55,696 nt of DNA, from positions 1-55,696 of the forward strand of contig JAMNXS010000010.1 of assembly GCA_023653025.1 (NCBI GenBank). The letters are read 5' to 3'. Source of the stretch: Burkholderiaceae bacterium (lineage in GTDB: Bacteria > Pseudomonadota > Gammaproteobacteria > Burkholderiales > Burkholderiaceae_D). A model generated the notes under the pieces. It did not search any database. It worked only from the letters and a program-made list of their open reading frames with translations, and was not told the DNA's origin. Each line of letters begins with the position of its first letter. Position 1 is the stretch's first letter. Below, piece by piece: positions 29,292 through 38,292 of this stretch. The position numbers and the translations under genes are program-made.

Positions 29292-29317
29292 GGCGGCAGC
29301 GCGGGCGCGCTGCCGCC
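29292..29317. repeat. GC-rich hairpin between trxA and rho
   Basis: GGCGGCAGCGCG and CGCGCTGCCGCC form a 12-bp perfect stem with a two-base centre, eight bases past the trxA stop and 67 bases before the rho ATG. There is no T tract. It may stabilise the trxA mRNA 3' end or take part in attenuation ahead of rho, which is autoregulated by premature termination in E. coli. Confidence 0.55.
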
Positions 29318-29325
29318 GCAAACCA

Positions 29326-29652
29326 TCAGAGGTTGCCGTCGATGAAGGCGGTAAGCTGGCCCTTGGCCAGCGCGCCGACCTTCTGGGCGGCCGGAACGCC
29401 GTTCTTGAACAGGATCAGCGTCGGTATGCCGCGGATGCCGAACTTGGCCGGCACGGCCTGGTTCGCGTCGACATCCATCTTCGCGATCTGCAGCTTGCCG
29501 TCGTATTCCTTCGCGACTTCCTCGAGAATGGGCGCGATCATCTTGCAGGGGCCGCACCATTCGGCCCAGAAATCGACCAGCACAGGCTTGTCGGACTTCA
29601 GCACGTCGGCCTCGAAGGAACTGTCGGAAATGTGTTTGATTTTGTCGCTCAT
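29326..29652 (-). CDS. trxA: Thioredoxin
   Basis: This 108-residue cytosolic disulfide reductase has the active site WCGPC at residues 32-36 in [15 protein letters not shown], the buried Asp27, and the cis-Pro loop [14 protein letters not shown]. Its length and order match E. coli TrxA. The frame is open for nearly 100 codons upstream, but GAGGA seven bases before 29652 and the family N-terminus fix the start. The trxA-rho order is common in proteobacteria. Confidence 0.97.
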   Translation of the reverse strand: MSDKIKHISDSSFEADVLKSDKPVLVDFWAEWCGPCKMIAPILEEVAKEYDGKLQIAKMDVDANQAVPAKFGIRGIPTLILFKNGVPAAQKVGALAKGQLTAFIDGNL

Positions 29653-29916
29653 GTTGTCCTCAACCGGAGGTGTTGATCGATCCCGCCTTGTTGTCGATGC
29701 CTGAATCGGCTTGCGCGCCGCCTGCACTGCTCTGGCACACCGGAGTGTGTCGCACGTCGTCGGAAGGGAGTGAATGCAGGAGGGGTCGCGGCGGAAGTCG
29801 GGTGAATCATACCTGATTTTCCCGGCCTGTGGTCCTTTCACCGGGAAGGCTTGCGCCGTCGCATACAATGCCGGAAAAAACCCTCCCCGTTTCCCCGGGG
29901 CCGTCCCCGCGCCACG

Positions 29917-32577
29917 ATGTCCGAACTTCCGCACCCGATTCCTCCCGGCCCCGACTTCTGGGCCGGGGTCGCCCGGCGGCTGCTGGCCCGGGGCGGCAGC
30001 ACGGCGGACCTGTCCGAACGGCTAGTGCTGGTGCCCACCTATGCCCACATCGCCCTGCTGCGCGATGCCCTGTCGGCCGAGCTCGGCGGCAGCTTCATTC
30101 CGCCGCAGATCCGCACTCTCGATTCCTGGCTCGAGCAGCAGCCGCCGGATGCCGACGCCGGTCCGCCGGCCACGCCGACCGAACGCCTGATGACGCTGTA
30201 TGCGTCGCTGCGCGACATCGGCTGGCTGAAGAAGCTGTTCGCCGCGCGCCGCAATACCGACCTGCTGCCGCTGGCCCAGACCCTGATCCAACTCGGCGAC
30301 GAACTCGGCGCGGCCCTGCTGCCGGCGGCCCTCGCGCAGCCTGACGAAGCCGAAGACCGCTGGCGCGCCGCGCTAAGGCAGCTCTCGCCGCGCGCCGCGG
30401 CCTTGCTGTCGGACGAAGCGCAACTGGTCTGGCAGCTGTGGCAGGTCGAGCGCGACGAGCGCGATCCCGGGCTGGCGCGCCACCGCGCGCTGCAGCGCGC
30501 GGCCGCGGCCGCCCCCTGCCCGCTGGTCTGGTGCTCGCCGTGGGAGCCGGATGCGCTCGAGCAGGCCTTCCTCGAGCGCTGGGCGCAGCAGCAGCCGGTC
30601 GAGATGATCGCGATCGACTGGTCGGCCGCTGCGCTGCCGGGACTGCTGGCGGCCGCCTGGCCCGAACTGCTCGACGACGGCAACGCGCCCCCGCTGCCGC
30701 TCCGCCTGCCGGAGGGACTGCTGCTGCTCGAGGCCGCCGGCATGGAACATGAGGCACAGGCCGCGGCGCAGACCATCGTCGACTGGCTGGCGCAGGGCGT
30801 GCAGCGCATCGCGCTCGTCCCGCAGGATCGCGTGGTCGCGCGGCGGCTGCGCGCGCTGCTCGAGCGCGCCGGCATCGTTGTCGCCGACGAGACCGGCTGG
30901 AAGCTATCGACCACCCGCGCGGCGACCGCGCTGAATACGTGGATCGAACTGGTGGCCTCGCGCGGCGACCCGGAGCGCCTGTTGGATTTCCTGAAATCTC
31001 CGTTCATCGCCCATCCGGCGCTCGCCGACCCTGCGCAGCGCGGTGCGCTCGAGGCCGCGCTGGTCGGTGCCGGCGTGGGCGCGGGCTGGGAGGCGCTGGC
31101 CCGCGCACTTGCCGAGCAGCCGCAGGCGCAGGGACTGGTCGAAGCAATCGCGCGCGAGGCCCATCGTTATGCCGCGCGCAAGCCGGTCGCGGCCTGGGTC
31201 GATGCGACGCTGGCCGCCTTCGATGCGCTCGGCAGCGCGGCCGCGATCGCGCAGGACAAGGCCGGCGCGCAGGTGCTGGAGATGCTGGGCAAGCTCGCGC
31301 GCGACTGCGAGCGCCTCGAACCTCCGTTTTCGCTCGGCGAATGGCGCGTGCTGCTCGACCTGCAGATGGAGCAAACGGTCTTCGTCGCGCCGCATGACGA
31401 CCGCCGCGTCGTCATGGTGCCGCTCAACGGCAGCATGCTGCGCGACTTCGACGCAGCCATCGTCGTCGGCGCCGATGCCGAGCATTTGCCCTCGCGCCCG
31501 GCCGAGGTACTGTTCTTCGCCAACTCAGTGCGTCGCGAGCTCGGCCTCGAGACGCGCGAGAGCCGGCAGCGGCAGCAGTTGCGCGAGTTTGCCTCGCTGC
31601 TGCTCGGCTGCCGACGCGTCGTACTGTCGTGGCAGGCCCGGCGCGACGGCGAGCCGGTCGCGCCCAGCCCGTGGATACAGCGGCTCGAACTGGCGCTCGA
31701 GGCCGCGCGCCTGCCCCGGCTGCCGCGCCACCAGCCCCGGCTGGCCCAGGTCCTGCTCGAGCCCGCGCCAGCGTCGATGCCGGCGCCCGCGGCGGCCGCG
31801 CTGCTGCCATCCAGTCTGTCGGCCAGCGGCTACAACAGCCTCGTGGCTTGTCCCTACCAGTTCTTCGCGTCCCGCATGCTCGGGCTGCGCGCAGCGGACG
31901 AGCTGAGCGAGCTGCCCGAGAAGCGTGACTACGGCGACTGGCTGCACCAGATTCTGCAGCGCTACCACGAGGCGCTGGCGCTGTCGCCGGTGCCGCGTGA
32001 GCAGCGCGGCGCGCTGATGGCCCGCATCAGCGACGACACCTTTGGCCCGGTGCTGACCCGCAACCCGGCCGCGCTCGGTTTTGCCGCGCGCTGGGCCGCC
32101 AGGCGCGACGCCTATGTCGCCTGGGCCAACGACCTGGAAGACGACGGCTGGTCGTTCGCCTTCGGCGAGGAGCGCATGACGCACCCGCTGGCATGGGAGG
32201 GCGGCGCGCTGCGCCTGATCGGCTCGCTGGACCGGGTCGACCGCAATGCCGCCGGCGAGGCCATGGTGCTCGACTACAAGACTTCCCGCCGCACTGCGCT
32301 GCAGGACCGCTTGAAGCGGCGCGAGGATCACCAACTGCCGTTCTATGCGCTGCTGCTCGATCCGGCACCGCTGCGCGCCGCCTACGTTGCGATCGACGAA
32401 GAGACGCCGGCCACCGTGGAGGCAGAGCAGCTCGACGCCTGGCGCAGTGCGCTACACGCACAGATCCGGGACAACATGGCGGCCATCTCTGCCGGCGCGC
32501 CGCTGCCTGCCTCCGGTCATGCCGGCAGCTGCGCGTGGTGCGCGATGCGCGGCCTGTGCCGCAAGGGGGCATGGTGA
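29917..32577 (+). CDS. AddB-like Fe-S PD-(D/E)XK nuclease
   Basis: The 886-residue protein begins with a helicase-like fold lacking clear ATPase motifs ([28 protein letters not shown]-type segments) and ends in a RecB-family nuclease. The nuclease shows GSLDRVD (Asp772), VLDYKTS (Asp786, Lys788) and QLPFYALLL. Four cysteines are arranged as in AddB and Cas4: Cys645 (ACPYQFF) upstream of the nuclease and Cys872, Cys875 and Cys881 (C-x2-C-x5-C) at the C-terminus, predicting a 4Fe-4S staple. With the next gene it would form an AddAB-type complex for resecting double-strand breaks. The start ATG 29917 is a family-guided guess; TACAAT at 29864 may be the -10 box. Its stop overlaps the helicase start. 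Confidence 0.85.
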   Translation: MSELPHPIPPGPDFWAGVARRLLARGGSTADLSERLVLVPTYAHIALLRDALSAELGGSFIPPQIRTLDSWLEQQPPDADAGPPATPTERLMTLYASLRDIGWLKKLFAARRNTDLLPLAQTLIQLGDELGAALLPAALAQPDEAEDRWRAALRQLSPRAAALLSDEAQLVWQLWQVERDERDPGLARHRALQRAAAAAPCPLVWCSPWEPDALEQAFLERWAQQQPVEMIAIDWSAAALPGLLAAAWPELLDDGNAPPLPLRLPEGLLLLEAAGMEHEAQAAAQTIVDWLAQGVQRIALVPQDRVVARRLRALLERAGIVVADETGWKLSTTRAATALNTWIELVASRGDPERLLDFLKSPFIAHPALADPAQRGALEAALVGAGVGAGWEALARALAEQPQAQGLVEAIAREAHRYAARKPVAAWVDATLAAFDALGSAAAIAQDKAGAQVLEMLGKLARDCERLEPPFSLGEWRVLLDLQMEQTVFVAPHDDRRVVMVPLNGSMLRDFDAAIVVGADAEHLPSRPAEVLFFANSVRRELGLETRESRQRQQLREFASLLLGCRRVVLSWQARRDGEPVAPSPWIQRLELALEAARLPRLPRHQPRLAQVLLEPAPASMPAPAAAALLPSSLSASGYNSLVACPYQFFASRMLGLRAADELSELPEKRDYGDWLHQILQRYHEALALSPVPREQRGALMARISDDTFGPVLTRNPAALGFAARWAARRDAYVAWANDLEDDGWSFAFGEERMTHPLAWEGGALRLIGSLDRVDRNAAGEAMVLDYKTSRRTALQDRLKRREDHQLPFYALLLDPAPLRAAYVAIDEETPATVEAEQLDAWRSALHAQIRDNMAAISAGAPLPASGHAGSCAWCAMRGLCRKGAW

Positions 32578-35500
32578 GCGCCGGGCCCGTCTCGCTGATG
32601 GCCAACGGTCGGGCCGTCGATGCCGATGGCTTCGTCCAGCTCGCCTGCGATCCCGCGCGCTCGGTGCTGGTCGAGGCCTGTGCCGGCAGCGGCAAGACCT
32701 GGTTGCTGGTGTCGCGCATGCTGCGCCTGCTGCTCGACGGCGCGCAGCCCGGCGAACTGCTGGCCATTACCTTCACCCGCAAGGCAGCCGGCGAGATGCG
32801 CGAGCGCCTCGTGCAGCTGTTGCGCGAGCTGGCGCTCGAGCCTGACGACGCGAAGGTCGCCGATGCACTGGTGCAGCGCGGTCTGGCGCCGGAGCGCGCG
32901 CGCGCCGCGCTGCCCGCAGCCCGCAGCCTGTATGCGCGGGTGCTGGCCAGCCCGCACGGACTGTCGGTCGATACCTTCCACAGCTGGTTCATCCGCCTGC
33001 TGCAGATCGCCCCCCTGTCCGCCGGCGTGCCGCATGGCGCGGCGCTCGACGACAGCGCCGCCGAGATCGCGGACGCGGCCTGGCTGCGCTTTATGCAGTC
33101 GCTGAACCAGCCCGACCATGCATCGCTGCGCGCGGCGCTGATGATCGTCTACGACATCGCCGGCGACTGGAGCGGCAAGGAACTGGTCGACGCCTTTCTT
33201 GCCAAGCGCGCTGAATGGGAAATCGCGCGCCAGCATGGCGATCCGCTGCAGGCGCTGCTCGATCTGTGCGGCGACGACGCTCAGCGCGATGCGAGGCTGT
33301 CCTTGTGGGACGACGCGGCGCTGACTGCGCGCATCGCGCGCATGGCGCGCCTGCTCGGCGCCGGCGCGGGTAAGCAGCAGGAAGCCGCCGTCGCCATCGA
33401 AGCCGCGCTCGGCACGGGGCCGGGCCTCGAGGCTTTCGACGCGCTGTGTGCCGCCTTTCTCACGCAGAAGGGCGAGCCGCGCTCGATGAAACTGACCAAG
33501 TCGCAGATGTCGGCGCTGTCGCCCGACGAGCAGGATGCGTTCATGAGCGAATGGTCGGCGCTGGCCGGGGCGATGGTGCTGCTGAAGCGGCGCAGCGCCG
33601 AGCTGGCGGTGCGCCGGCTGAACGAAGCGATGTTTGCCATCGGCGAAGCCGTGATCGGGCATGTCGATGCCATCAAGGCCGAGCGCAGGACGATGGATTT
33701 TGCCGACCTCGAATTGCACGCATGGCGGCTGCTGACCAGCGCCGAGCTGGCAGCCTATCTGCACGCCCGCATCGACGCCCGCTACAAGCACATCCTGATC
33801 GACGAGTTCCAGGACACCAACCCGCTGCAATGGCAGATCGTGCGCGCCTGGCTCGACGCCTACGACGGAGATGGCCAGCGTCCGAGCGTGTTCATCGTCG
33901 GCGACCCCAAGCAGTCGATCTACCGCTTCCGTCGCGCCGAGCCGCGCGTGTTCGATTCGGCGCGCGCGCTGCTGATGGAACAGCAGGCAGCCGACCTGCG
34001 CACCAGCATCACGCGCCGTAACGGCCGCCGCATCGTCGAGGTGCTGAATGCGGCGATGCAGGGCAATCCGCTGTATGCGGCACAGGACACGCTGGCCGGC
34101 GCCGAGGGCGCGGTGTGGCGGCTGCCGCTGGCGGTTGCCGACGCGCCCGCCGCTTCCGGCGGCGGCATGGATGAAAGCGCGGGCGCAGACGAAGGCTGCT
34201 TTGCGCTGCGCGACCCGTTGCGGGCCTTCCCCATCGAGGAAGAAGACCTGCGGCGTCAGCGCGAGGGCGCACTGGTCGGGCGCGCATTGCGACAGGCGCG
34301 CGCGCTCGGACCGGACGGCCAGCCCCTGCCATGGTCGCAGATGATGATCCTCGTGCGCAGCCGCACCCATCTCGCCGGCTACGAGCGCGGCTTGCGCGAG
34401 GCAGGCGTGCCCTTCGTATCCAGCCGCGCCGGCGGCCTGCTCGATACGCTCGAGGCGCTCGACCTGATCGCGCTGCTGCGCTGGCTGACGATGTCGGGCG
34501 ACGACCTCGCGTTCGCGCAGGTACTGAAATCGCCGATTGCGGGCGCGACCGACGACGATCTGATCGCGCTGGCCGCGCGCGCCGGCGAGGGCAGCTGGTG
34601 GCAGCGGCTGCTGAACATGACTGGCGAGGGCGCCGGTTCGCCGGCGCTGTCGCGCATCCGTCCGCTGCTGGAGAGCTGGGTAAAGGTGTCGCAGCATCTG
34701 CCGGTGCACGACCTGCTGGACTGCATCGTCCACGAGGGCGAGCTGATACAGCGCTATGCGCAATGCGCGCCGGCCGAGTCGCGCGCACAGGTGCTGGGTA
34801 ATCTCGAAGCCTTCCTTGCGCTATCGCTCGAGCTGGATGCGGGGCGCTACCCCAGCCTCGTGCGCTTCCTCGACCACCTGCGGCGCAAGCAGCGCGGCAG
34901 CGAACAGGACGCGCCTGACGAGGCCGATATCGACGCTGCGTTCGATGCGGTGCGCATCCTGACCATTCACGGCGCGAAGGGTCTCGAGGCCGAGGTGGTG
35001 GCGATCATGGGCGCGAACCACAGCGACGCGGGCAAGGACAAGGCCGGCATTCTTTGCGACTGGCCGCAGGATGCGATCGCGCCCACGCACTTCTCGGTGT
35101 TCGGCAGGTCGTCCGAGCGTGGCCACGCACGCTCGCGGCTGTTCGAGCAGGAGGAAGCCTTCCGCGTGCAGGAGAACTGGAATCTGCTGTATGTCGCGGC
35201 CACGCGCGCCCGGCGGCTGCTGATCGTCAGCGGCGTGCACGATACGCGTGCAGGCGGCGTCAAGCCCGGCAGCTGGTACGAGCGCCTGCAGGAGGTGGAC
35301 GAATTCGTCCCCGACGAACTTCCGGGCGCCGCCGGCGCCGCCGGCGCGGCGTTCGCGCTGACGCTGTTCCGTCCGCAGGCCATGTCTGCGCCGCCGGCGC
35401 GCGATCGTAGCGAGGACACCGAGGCCACACTCGAGGGCAAGCGCCTGCACGCGCTGATGGAGCGGCTGACGAATCCGGGCCTGTGGCCGGTGAACATGCC

Positions 35501-35900
35501 GCCCGTGCCCGTCGTCGCTCGCTGGCTGGGTTGTGCGGAGAGCGAGGCGGAGGTCGCCTGCGCGCAGGCGACCTGCATTTTGTCGCAGCCGGCTTTGCAG
35601 CGTTTCTTCGATCCGTCCCAGCATGTATTCGCGCGCAACGAGATGGAACTGGTCCATCGCGGCGAACTGATGCGCGTGGACCGGCTGGTGATGTTCGACG
35701 ACGCGCTGTGGATACTCGACTACAAGCGCAACCTCTACGAGTGGCAGCAGTCAGACTATCAGCAGCAGCTTGCACGGTACCGGAATGCCTGTCTGGAACT
35801 GTTCAGCGGAAAGCCGGTATCGACCGCACTGATCACTGTCGATGGACAGTTGTGGGTGGCCGACGGCGACGGCGGCGATGCCGCACGCTCGGTGGCCTGA
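32571..35900 (+). CDS. AddA-like UvrD-type helicase-nuclease
   Basis: The 1109-residue SF1A helicase has a C-terminal nuclease. Walker A is ACAGSGKTW (residues 36-44), motif Ia ITFTRKAAGEM, motif II DEFQDTNPLQW, motif III IVGDPKQSIYRFRRA, motif V LTIHGAKGLEAEVV and motif VI NLLYVAATRARRLLIV. The C-terminal RecB-type nuclease carries GELMRVDRLV and WILDYKRN near residues 1031-1053, with a following Q-x-x-x-Y (QQQLARY). This is the AddA/RecB plan. AAGGGGG precedes ATG 32571, which overlaps the nuclease stop by seven bases; GTG 32574 would also fit. The pair probably forms one repair machine; a Chi-like site cannot be inferred. Confidence 0.88.
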   Translation: MVSAGPVSLMANGRAVDADGFVQLACDPARSVLVEACAGSGKTWLLVSRMLRLLLDGAQPGELLAITFTRKAAGEMRERLVQLLRELALEPDDAKVADALVQRGLAPERARAALPAARSLYARVLASPHGLSVDTFHSWFIRLLQIAPLSAGVPHGAALDDSAAEIADAAWLRFMQSLNQPDHASLRAALMIVYDIAGDWSGKELVDAFLAKRAEWEIARQHGDPLQALLDLCGDDAQRDARLSLWDDAALTARIARMARLLGAGAGKQQEAAVAIEAALGTGPGLEAFDALCAAFLTQKGEPRSMKLTKSQMSALSPDEQDAFMSEWSALAGAMVLLKRRSAELAVRRLNEAMFAIGEAVIGHVDAIKAERRTMDFADLELHAWRLLTSAELAAYLHARIDARYKHILIDEFQDTNPLQWQIVRAWLDAYDGDGQRPSVFIVGDPKQSIYRFRRAEPRVFDSARALLMEQQAADLRTSITRRNGRRIVEVLNAAMQGNPLYAAQDTLAGAEGAVWRLPLAVADAPAASGGGMDESAGADEGCFALRDPLRAFPIEEEDLRRQREGALVGRALRQARALGPDGQPLPWSQMMILVRSRTHLAGYERGLREAGVPFVSSRAGGLLDTLEALDLIALLRWLTMSGDDLAFAQVLKSPIAGATDDDLIALAARAGEGSWWQRLLNMTGEGAGSPALSRIRPLLESWVKVSQHLPVHDLLDCIVHEGELIQRYAQCAPAESRAQVLGNLEAFLALSLELDAGRYPSLVRFLDHLRRKQRGSEQDAPDEADIDAAFDAVRILTIHGAKGLEAEVVAIMGANHSDAGKDKAGILCDWPQDAIAPTHFSVFGRSSERGHARSRLFEQEEAFRVQENWNLLYVAATRARRLLIVSGVHDTRAGGVKPGSWYERLQEVDEFVPDELPGAAGAAGAAFALTLFRPQAMSAPPARDRSEDTEATLEGKRLHALMERLTNPGLWPVNMPPVPVVARWLGCAESEAEVACAQATCILSQPALQRFFDPSQHVFARNEMELVHRGELMRVDRLVMFDDALWILDYKRNLYEWQQSDYQQQLARYRNACLELFSGKPVSTALITVDGQLWVADGDGGDAARSVA

Positions 35901-35990
35901 GGGCTGCGAAACATCGTGCGAAACTGGCAAGCGCGCAGGGCGCTGCACTCATCCGTTACATGAAGATTGGATGACAAGCCCCTGAATGTA

Positions 35991-36020
35991 TTGACGGAAA
36001 TTCCGGCCCCCGACTATAGT
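35991..36020 (+). promoter_or_regulatory. Promoter of the zapB-like/zapA pair
   Basis: TTGACG, an 18-base spacer and TATAGT end six bases before the ATG at 36026. Transcription would start at or within two bases of that ATG, so the mRNA would be leaderless. Confidence 0.6.
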
Positions 36021-36025
36021 GCCGC

Positions 36026-36241
36026 ATGATTTCCGATTTCACTTCCCTGCTCGAAAAAACCAGGCAGCTCGCCGAGTTGTCGCAGGCGCTGCGCAACGAG
36101 AATGCCGCGCTGCGCGGCGAACTCGCGACGCTGTCGGAAGATCATGCCCGGCTGGAAGCGAGAATGAAAGAGGCACACGATCGCGTCGCCCTGCTGATCG
36201 ACAAGCTGCCCGTGCCGGCGCATGACGGAGAGTCCGCATGA
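36026..36241 (+). CDS. ZapB-like/TIGR02449-type coiled-coil protein
   Basis: The 71-residue protein is almost wholly predicted coiled coil, with a heptad pattern through LLEKTRQLAELSQALRNENAALRGELATLSEDHARLEARMKEAHDRV. Small coiled-coil proteins of this kind directly precede zapA in many beta- and gammaproteobacteria and are thought to act at the Z ring like ZapB. Its stop overlaps the zapA start as ATGA. No Shine-Dalgarno precedes the ATG; the promoter location suggests a leaderless message. Confidence 0.85.
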   Translation: MISDFTSLLEKTRQLAELSQALRNENAALRGELATLSEDHARLEARMKEAHDRVALLIDKLPVPAHDGESA

Positions 36242-36549
36242 CCACGCTCGACGTGACCATCATGGGCCAGCCCTATCGGCTCGCCTGCAAGGAGGGGGAG
36301 GAACTCGCGCTGAAGCAGGCGGTCGCTTTTCTCGACGAGCGCATGTGCGCGATCCGCGACGCCGGCAAGGTCAAGGGCACCGATCGGATTGCCGTGATGG
36401 CGGCGCTCGGCATGGCAGCCGACTTCCTCGCCGCACGCGCGGGCGACGGACCGTTTGCCGCCGAATCGATGGCCGATGTGCGCGAGAAGATTACCGTCAT
36501 GCATGCGCTGCTCGACGGCGCGCTCGCGCCGCAGGAACGCCTGTTCTGA
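36238..36549 (+). CDS. zapA: Cell division protein ZapA
   Basis: This 103-residue cytosolic protein binds and bundles FtsZ at midcell. The N-terminal strand-rich head (LDVTIMGQPYRLACKEGEE) is the ZapA hallmark, followed by LKQAVAFLDERMCAIRD and an Ala/Met-rich helix (DRIAVMAALGMAADFLAAR). Its length matches E. coli ZapA (109). It is coupled to the upstream coiled-coil gene by a four-base overlap and followed by the 6S RNA gene, the same order as in gammaproteobacteria. Confidence 0.95.
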   Translation: MTTLDVTIMGQPYRLACKEGEELALKQAVAFLDERMCAIRDAGKVKGTDRIAVMAALGMAADFLAARAGDGPFAAESMADVREKITVMHALLDGALAPQERLF

Positions 36550-36622
36550 CTGCGTGGCGGCACACGCGGAACAGCGCCGGAATGTCCTCTCGGTTCGCGC
36601 GTCGATTGGTGCGTCAAACCCG

Positions 36623-36650
36623 TTGACATGCAGGCGCGATGCGGTAGACT
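36623..36650 (+). promoter_or_regulatory. Sigma-70 promoter of 6S RNA
   Basis: A perfect TTGACA (36623-36628), a 16-base spacer and TAGACT (36645-36650) lie directly before the predicted 6S RNA 5' end. It is one of the strongest promoter matches in the window. Confidence 0.75.
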
Positions 36651-36655
36651 GAGCA

Positions 36656-36828
36656 CTCCTGCCGTGTACGCGTTTGCCATATATTCCTTGAACCATTTAC
36701 GTGCATTGGCTGTGGGATTCGTTCAGTAGGCGTGAACGTCGCTCGTCCGACGATCCCAATATTGAACTACTGCGGCCACCTTGAACCGTCAGGTTCGGGA
36801 TGCCGGCACAGCGGCACAGGCGGGACTC
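36656..36828 (+). ncRNA. ssrS: 6S RNA
   Basis: 6S RNA mimics an open promoter and traps sigma-70 RNA polymerase in stationary phase. The location after zapA is the classical one. The 3' half contains GCGGCCACCTTGAACC, then GGTTC, close to the E. coli 6S segment CACCTTGAACCAAGGGTTC. The 5' end TCCTGCCGTGT pairs with the 3' end GCACAGGCGGGA through about 11 pairs with one bulge, forming the closing stem, and the region between can form the long interrupted rod. A strong promoter precedes it and an intrinsic terminator follows. Ends are estimated to within a few bases. Long ORFs drawn across this region are chance. Confidence 0.85.
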
Positions 36829-36834
36829 TTTTCC

Positions 36835-36870
36835 GGCGGTTGCAATCGATGTTGCAACCGCCTTTTCGTT
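36835..36870 (+). terminator. Intrinsic terminator after 6S RNA
   Basis: GGCGGTTGCAA and TTGCAACCGCC form a perfect 11-bp stem around a six-base loop, followed by TTTTCGTTT. It lies seven bases beyond the 6S RNA 3' end and 45 bases before the EVE gene. Confidence 0.85.
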
Positions 36871-36915
36871 TGCGCGGTCGTCCGCGCCCTCTGTTGCGCC
36901 GCACTCAACAACAAC

Positions 36916-37383
36916 ATGCGCTACTGGCTGATGAAATCCGAGCCCGACGAGGCGAGCATCGATCACGCGCTGGCCGCGCCGGACCGGACCCTGCCCTGGA
37001 CCGGCGTGCGCAACTACCAGGCACGCAATTTCATGCGCGACGACATGCGCATCGGCGATGGCGTGCTGTTCTATCACTCCAGCTGCGCGGAGCCCGGCAT
37101 TGCCGGCATCGCGGAAGTGGCGAGCGGCTGTTATCCGGATCCGACGCAATTCGACCCGGCGAGCCCCTATCACGACCCGAAATCCACGCGCGAGCAACCG
37201 CGCTGGCTGCTGGTCGACGTGCGCGCGCTGCAGAAAACCCGCCTGATTCCGCTGCCCGAGTTGCGTTCGCATCCGGCGCTGGCGGGGATGCAGATGCTTC
37301 GCCGCGGCAACCGGCTGTCGATCACGACAGTGTCGGCTGACGAGTGGGAGTTCATCGTCGGGCGCCTCGCGCAGGGCGCCTAG
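36916..37383 (+). CDS. EVE-domain protein (PUA-like)
   Basis: The 155-residue single-domain protein opens MRYWLMKSEPDEASIDHAL and contains TLPWTGVRNYQARNFMRDDMRIGDGVLFYHSSC, the signature of the EVE domain (PF01878, human THYN1 relatives). EVE domains share the YTH/PUA fold and recognise modified bases in RNA or DNA; the cellular role of the stand-alone bacterial form is not settled. The start follows the family N-terminus; no Shine-Dalgarno is seen. The permease gene begins on the last base of its stop (TAGTG). Confidence 0.92.
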   Translation: MRYWLMKSEPDEASIDHALAAPDRTLPWTGVRNYQARNFMRDDMRIGDGVLFYHSSCAEPGIAGIAEVASGCYPDPTQFDPASPYHDPKSTREQPRWLLVDVRALQKTRLIPLPELRSHPALAGMQMLRRGNRLSITTVSADEWEFIVGRLAQGA

Positions 37384-38186
37384 TGGATGCCTTGCTGGCT
37401 GTCGCGCTGCTCGCGCTCGGCAGTTTCACCGGTTTTGCCGCCGGCCTGCTCGGCGTTGGCGGCGGCATGCTGACCGTGCCCTTCATCACGATGCTGCTGT
37501 CAGCGCGCGGCTTCCCGCACGAACTGGTCGTCCATGTCGCGATCGCCACCTCGCTAGGCATCATCCTCTTCACGTCGATCTCGTCGGTGCGCGCTCACCA
37601 CCGCCATGGCGCGGTGATGTGGCCGGTGGTGAAGCGGCTGGCGCCGGGCATTCTGGTCGGCTCGTGGATCGGTCCGTGGATCGGTGCGCAGATTCCGTCG
37701 GCGGCGCTGGCGCTGTTCTTCGCGCTGTTCATCAGCTTCTCGGCTACGCAGATGCTGGCCGACCGCAAGCCGAGGCCCTCGCGCGAACTGCCGGGCACGG
37801 CTGGCATGCTGAGCATGGGGCTGGCCACCGGCACGCTGTCGGGCCTGGTCGGCGCGGGCGGCGGCTTCATCTCCGTGCCGTTCATGGCCTGGTGCAATGT
37901 AAGCATCCACAACGCAGTCGCCACCAGTGCGGCGCTTGGCTTTCCGATCGCGCTGGCGGGCACGCTGTCGAACGTGGTGGTCGGATTGCAGCAGCCGGAC
38001 CTGCCGGCGGGGACACTGGGTTTCGTCTACCTGCCGGCGATGGCCCTGGTGTCGTCAGCCGCCGTGCTGACCGCGCCGCTCGGCGCGAGGGCGGCGCATG
38101 CGCTGCCGGTGAGGAGCTTGAAGCGGGTGTTTGCGGTGCTGCTGTACGGGTTGGCGGGGTATATGCTGGTCAAGGGTATGGGTTGA
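37383..38186 (+). CDS. TauE/SafE (TSUP) family anion permease
   Basis: The 267-residue inner-membrane protein has about eight helices in two similar halves: SFTGFAAGLLGVGGGMLTVPFI near the start and GLATGTLSGLVGAGGGFISVPFM in the middle carry the duplicated G-G-G motif of the family. Members export sulfite, sulfoacetate or related anions; the substrate here is open. Start GTG 37383 shares its G with the TAG stop of the EVE gene; the open frame before it is not family-like. A double-hairpin repeat and a tandem array follow. Confidence 0.9.
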   Translation: MDALLAVALLALGSFTGFAAGLLGVGGGMLTVPFITMLLSARGFPHELVVHVAIATSLGIILFTSISSVRAHHRHGAVMWPVVKRLAPGILVGSWIGPWIGAQIPSAALALFFALFISFSATQMLADRKPRPSRELPGTAGMLSMGLATGTLSGLVGAGGGFISVPFMAWCNVSIHNAVATSAALGFPIALAGTLSNVVVGLQQPDLPAGTLGFVYLPAMALVSSAAVLTAPLGARAAHALPVRSLKRVFAVLLYGLAGYMLVKGMG

Positions 38187-38203
38187 CGGAGGACTGTCGG
38201 GAA

Positions 38204-38292
38204 TGGCGGGTTTCGCTGCGCTCTACCCGCCCTACGGCAAGAGGACAGCCCATGCTCAAATCGTAGGGCGGATAGAGCGCAGCGAAATCCGC
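38204..38292. repeat. Dispersed double-hairpin repeat, copy 3
   Basis: The left arm GGCGGGTTTCGCTGCGCTC-TACCCGCCCTACG (38204-38235) and the inverted arm CGTAGGGCGGATAGAGCG-CAGCGAAATCCGCC (38261-38292) are separated by 25 bases. It lies between the convergent permease and matB genes, and a 12-bp tandem array continues directly from its right edge. Confidence 0.85.

Noticed and set aside
29653-29934. Thioredoxin with a 94-residue N-terminal extension
   Set aside because: The extension is Arg/Pro-rich, crosses the divergent promoter region and overlaps the nuclease start; the Met at 29652 has a good ribosome site.
36697-37340. Long ORFs on both strands across the zapA-EVE gap
   Set aside because: They cover the 6S RNA and its terminator and encode Arg/Ala-rich sequence typical of shadow frames.
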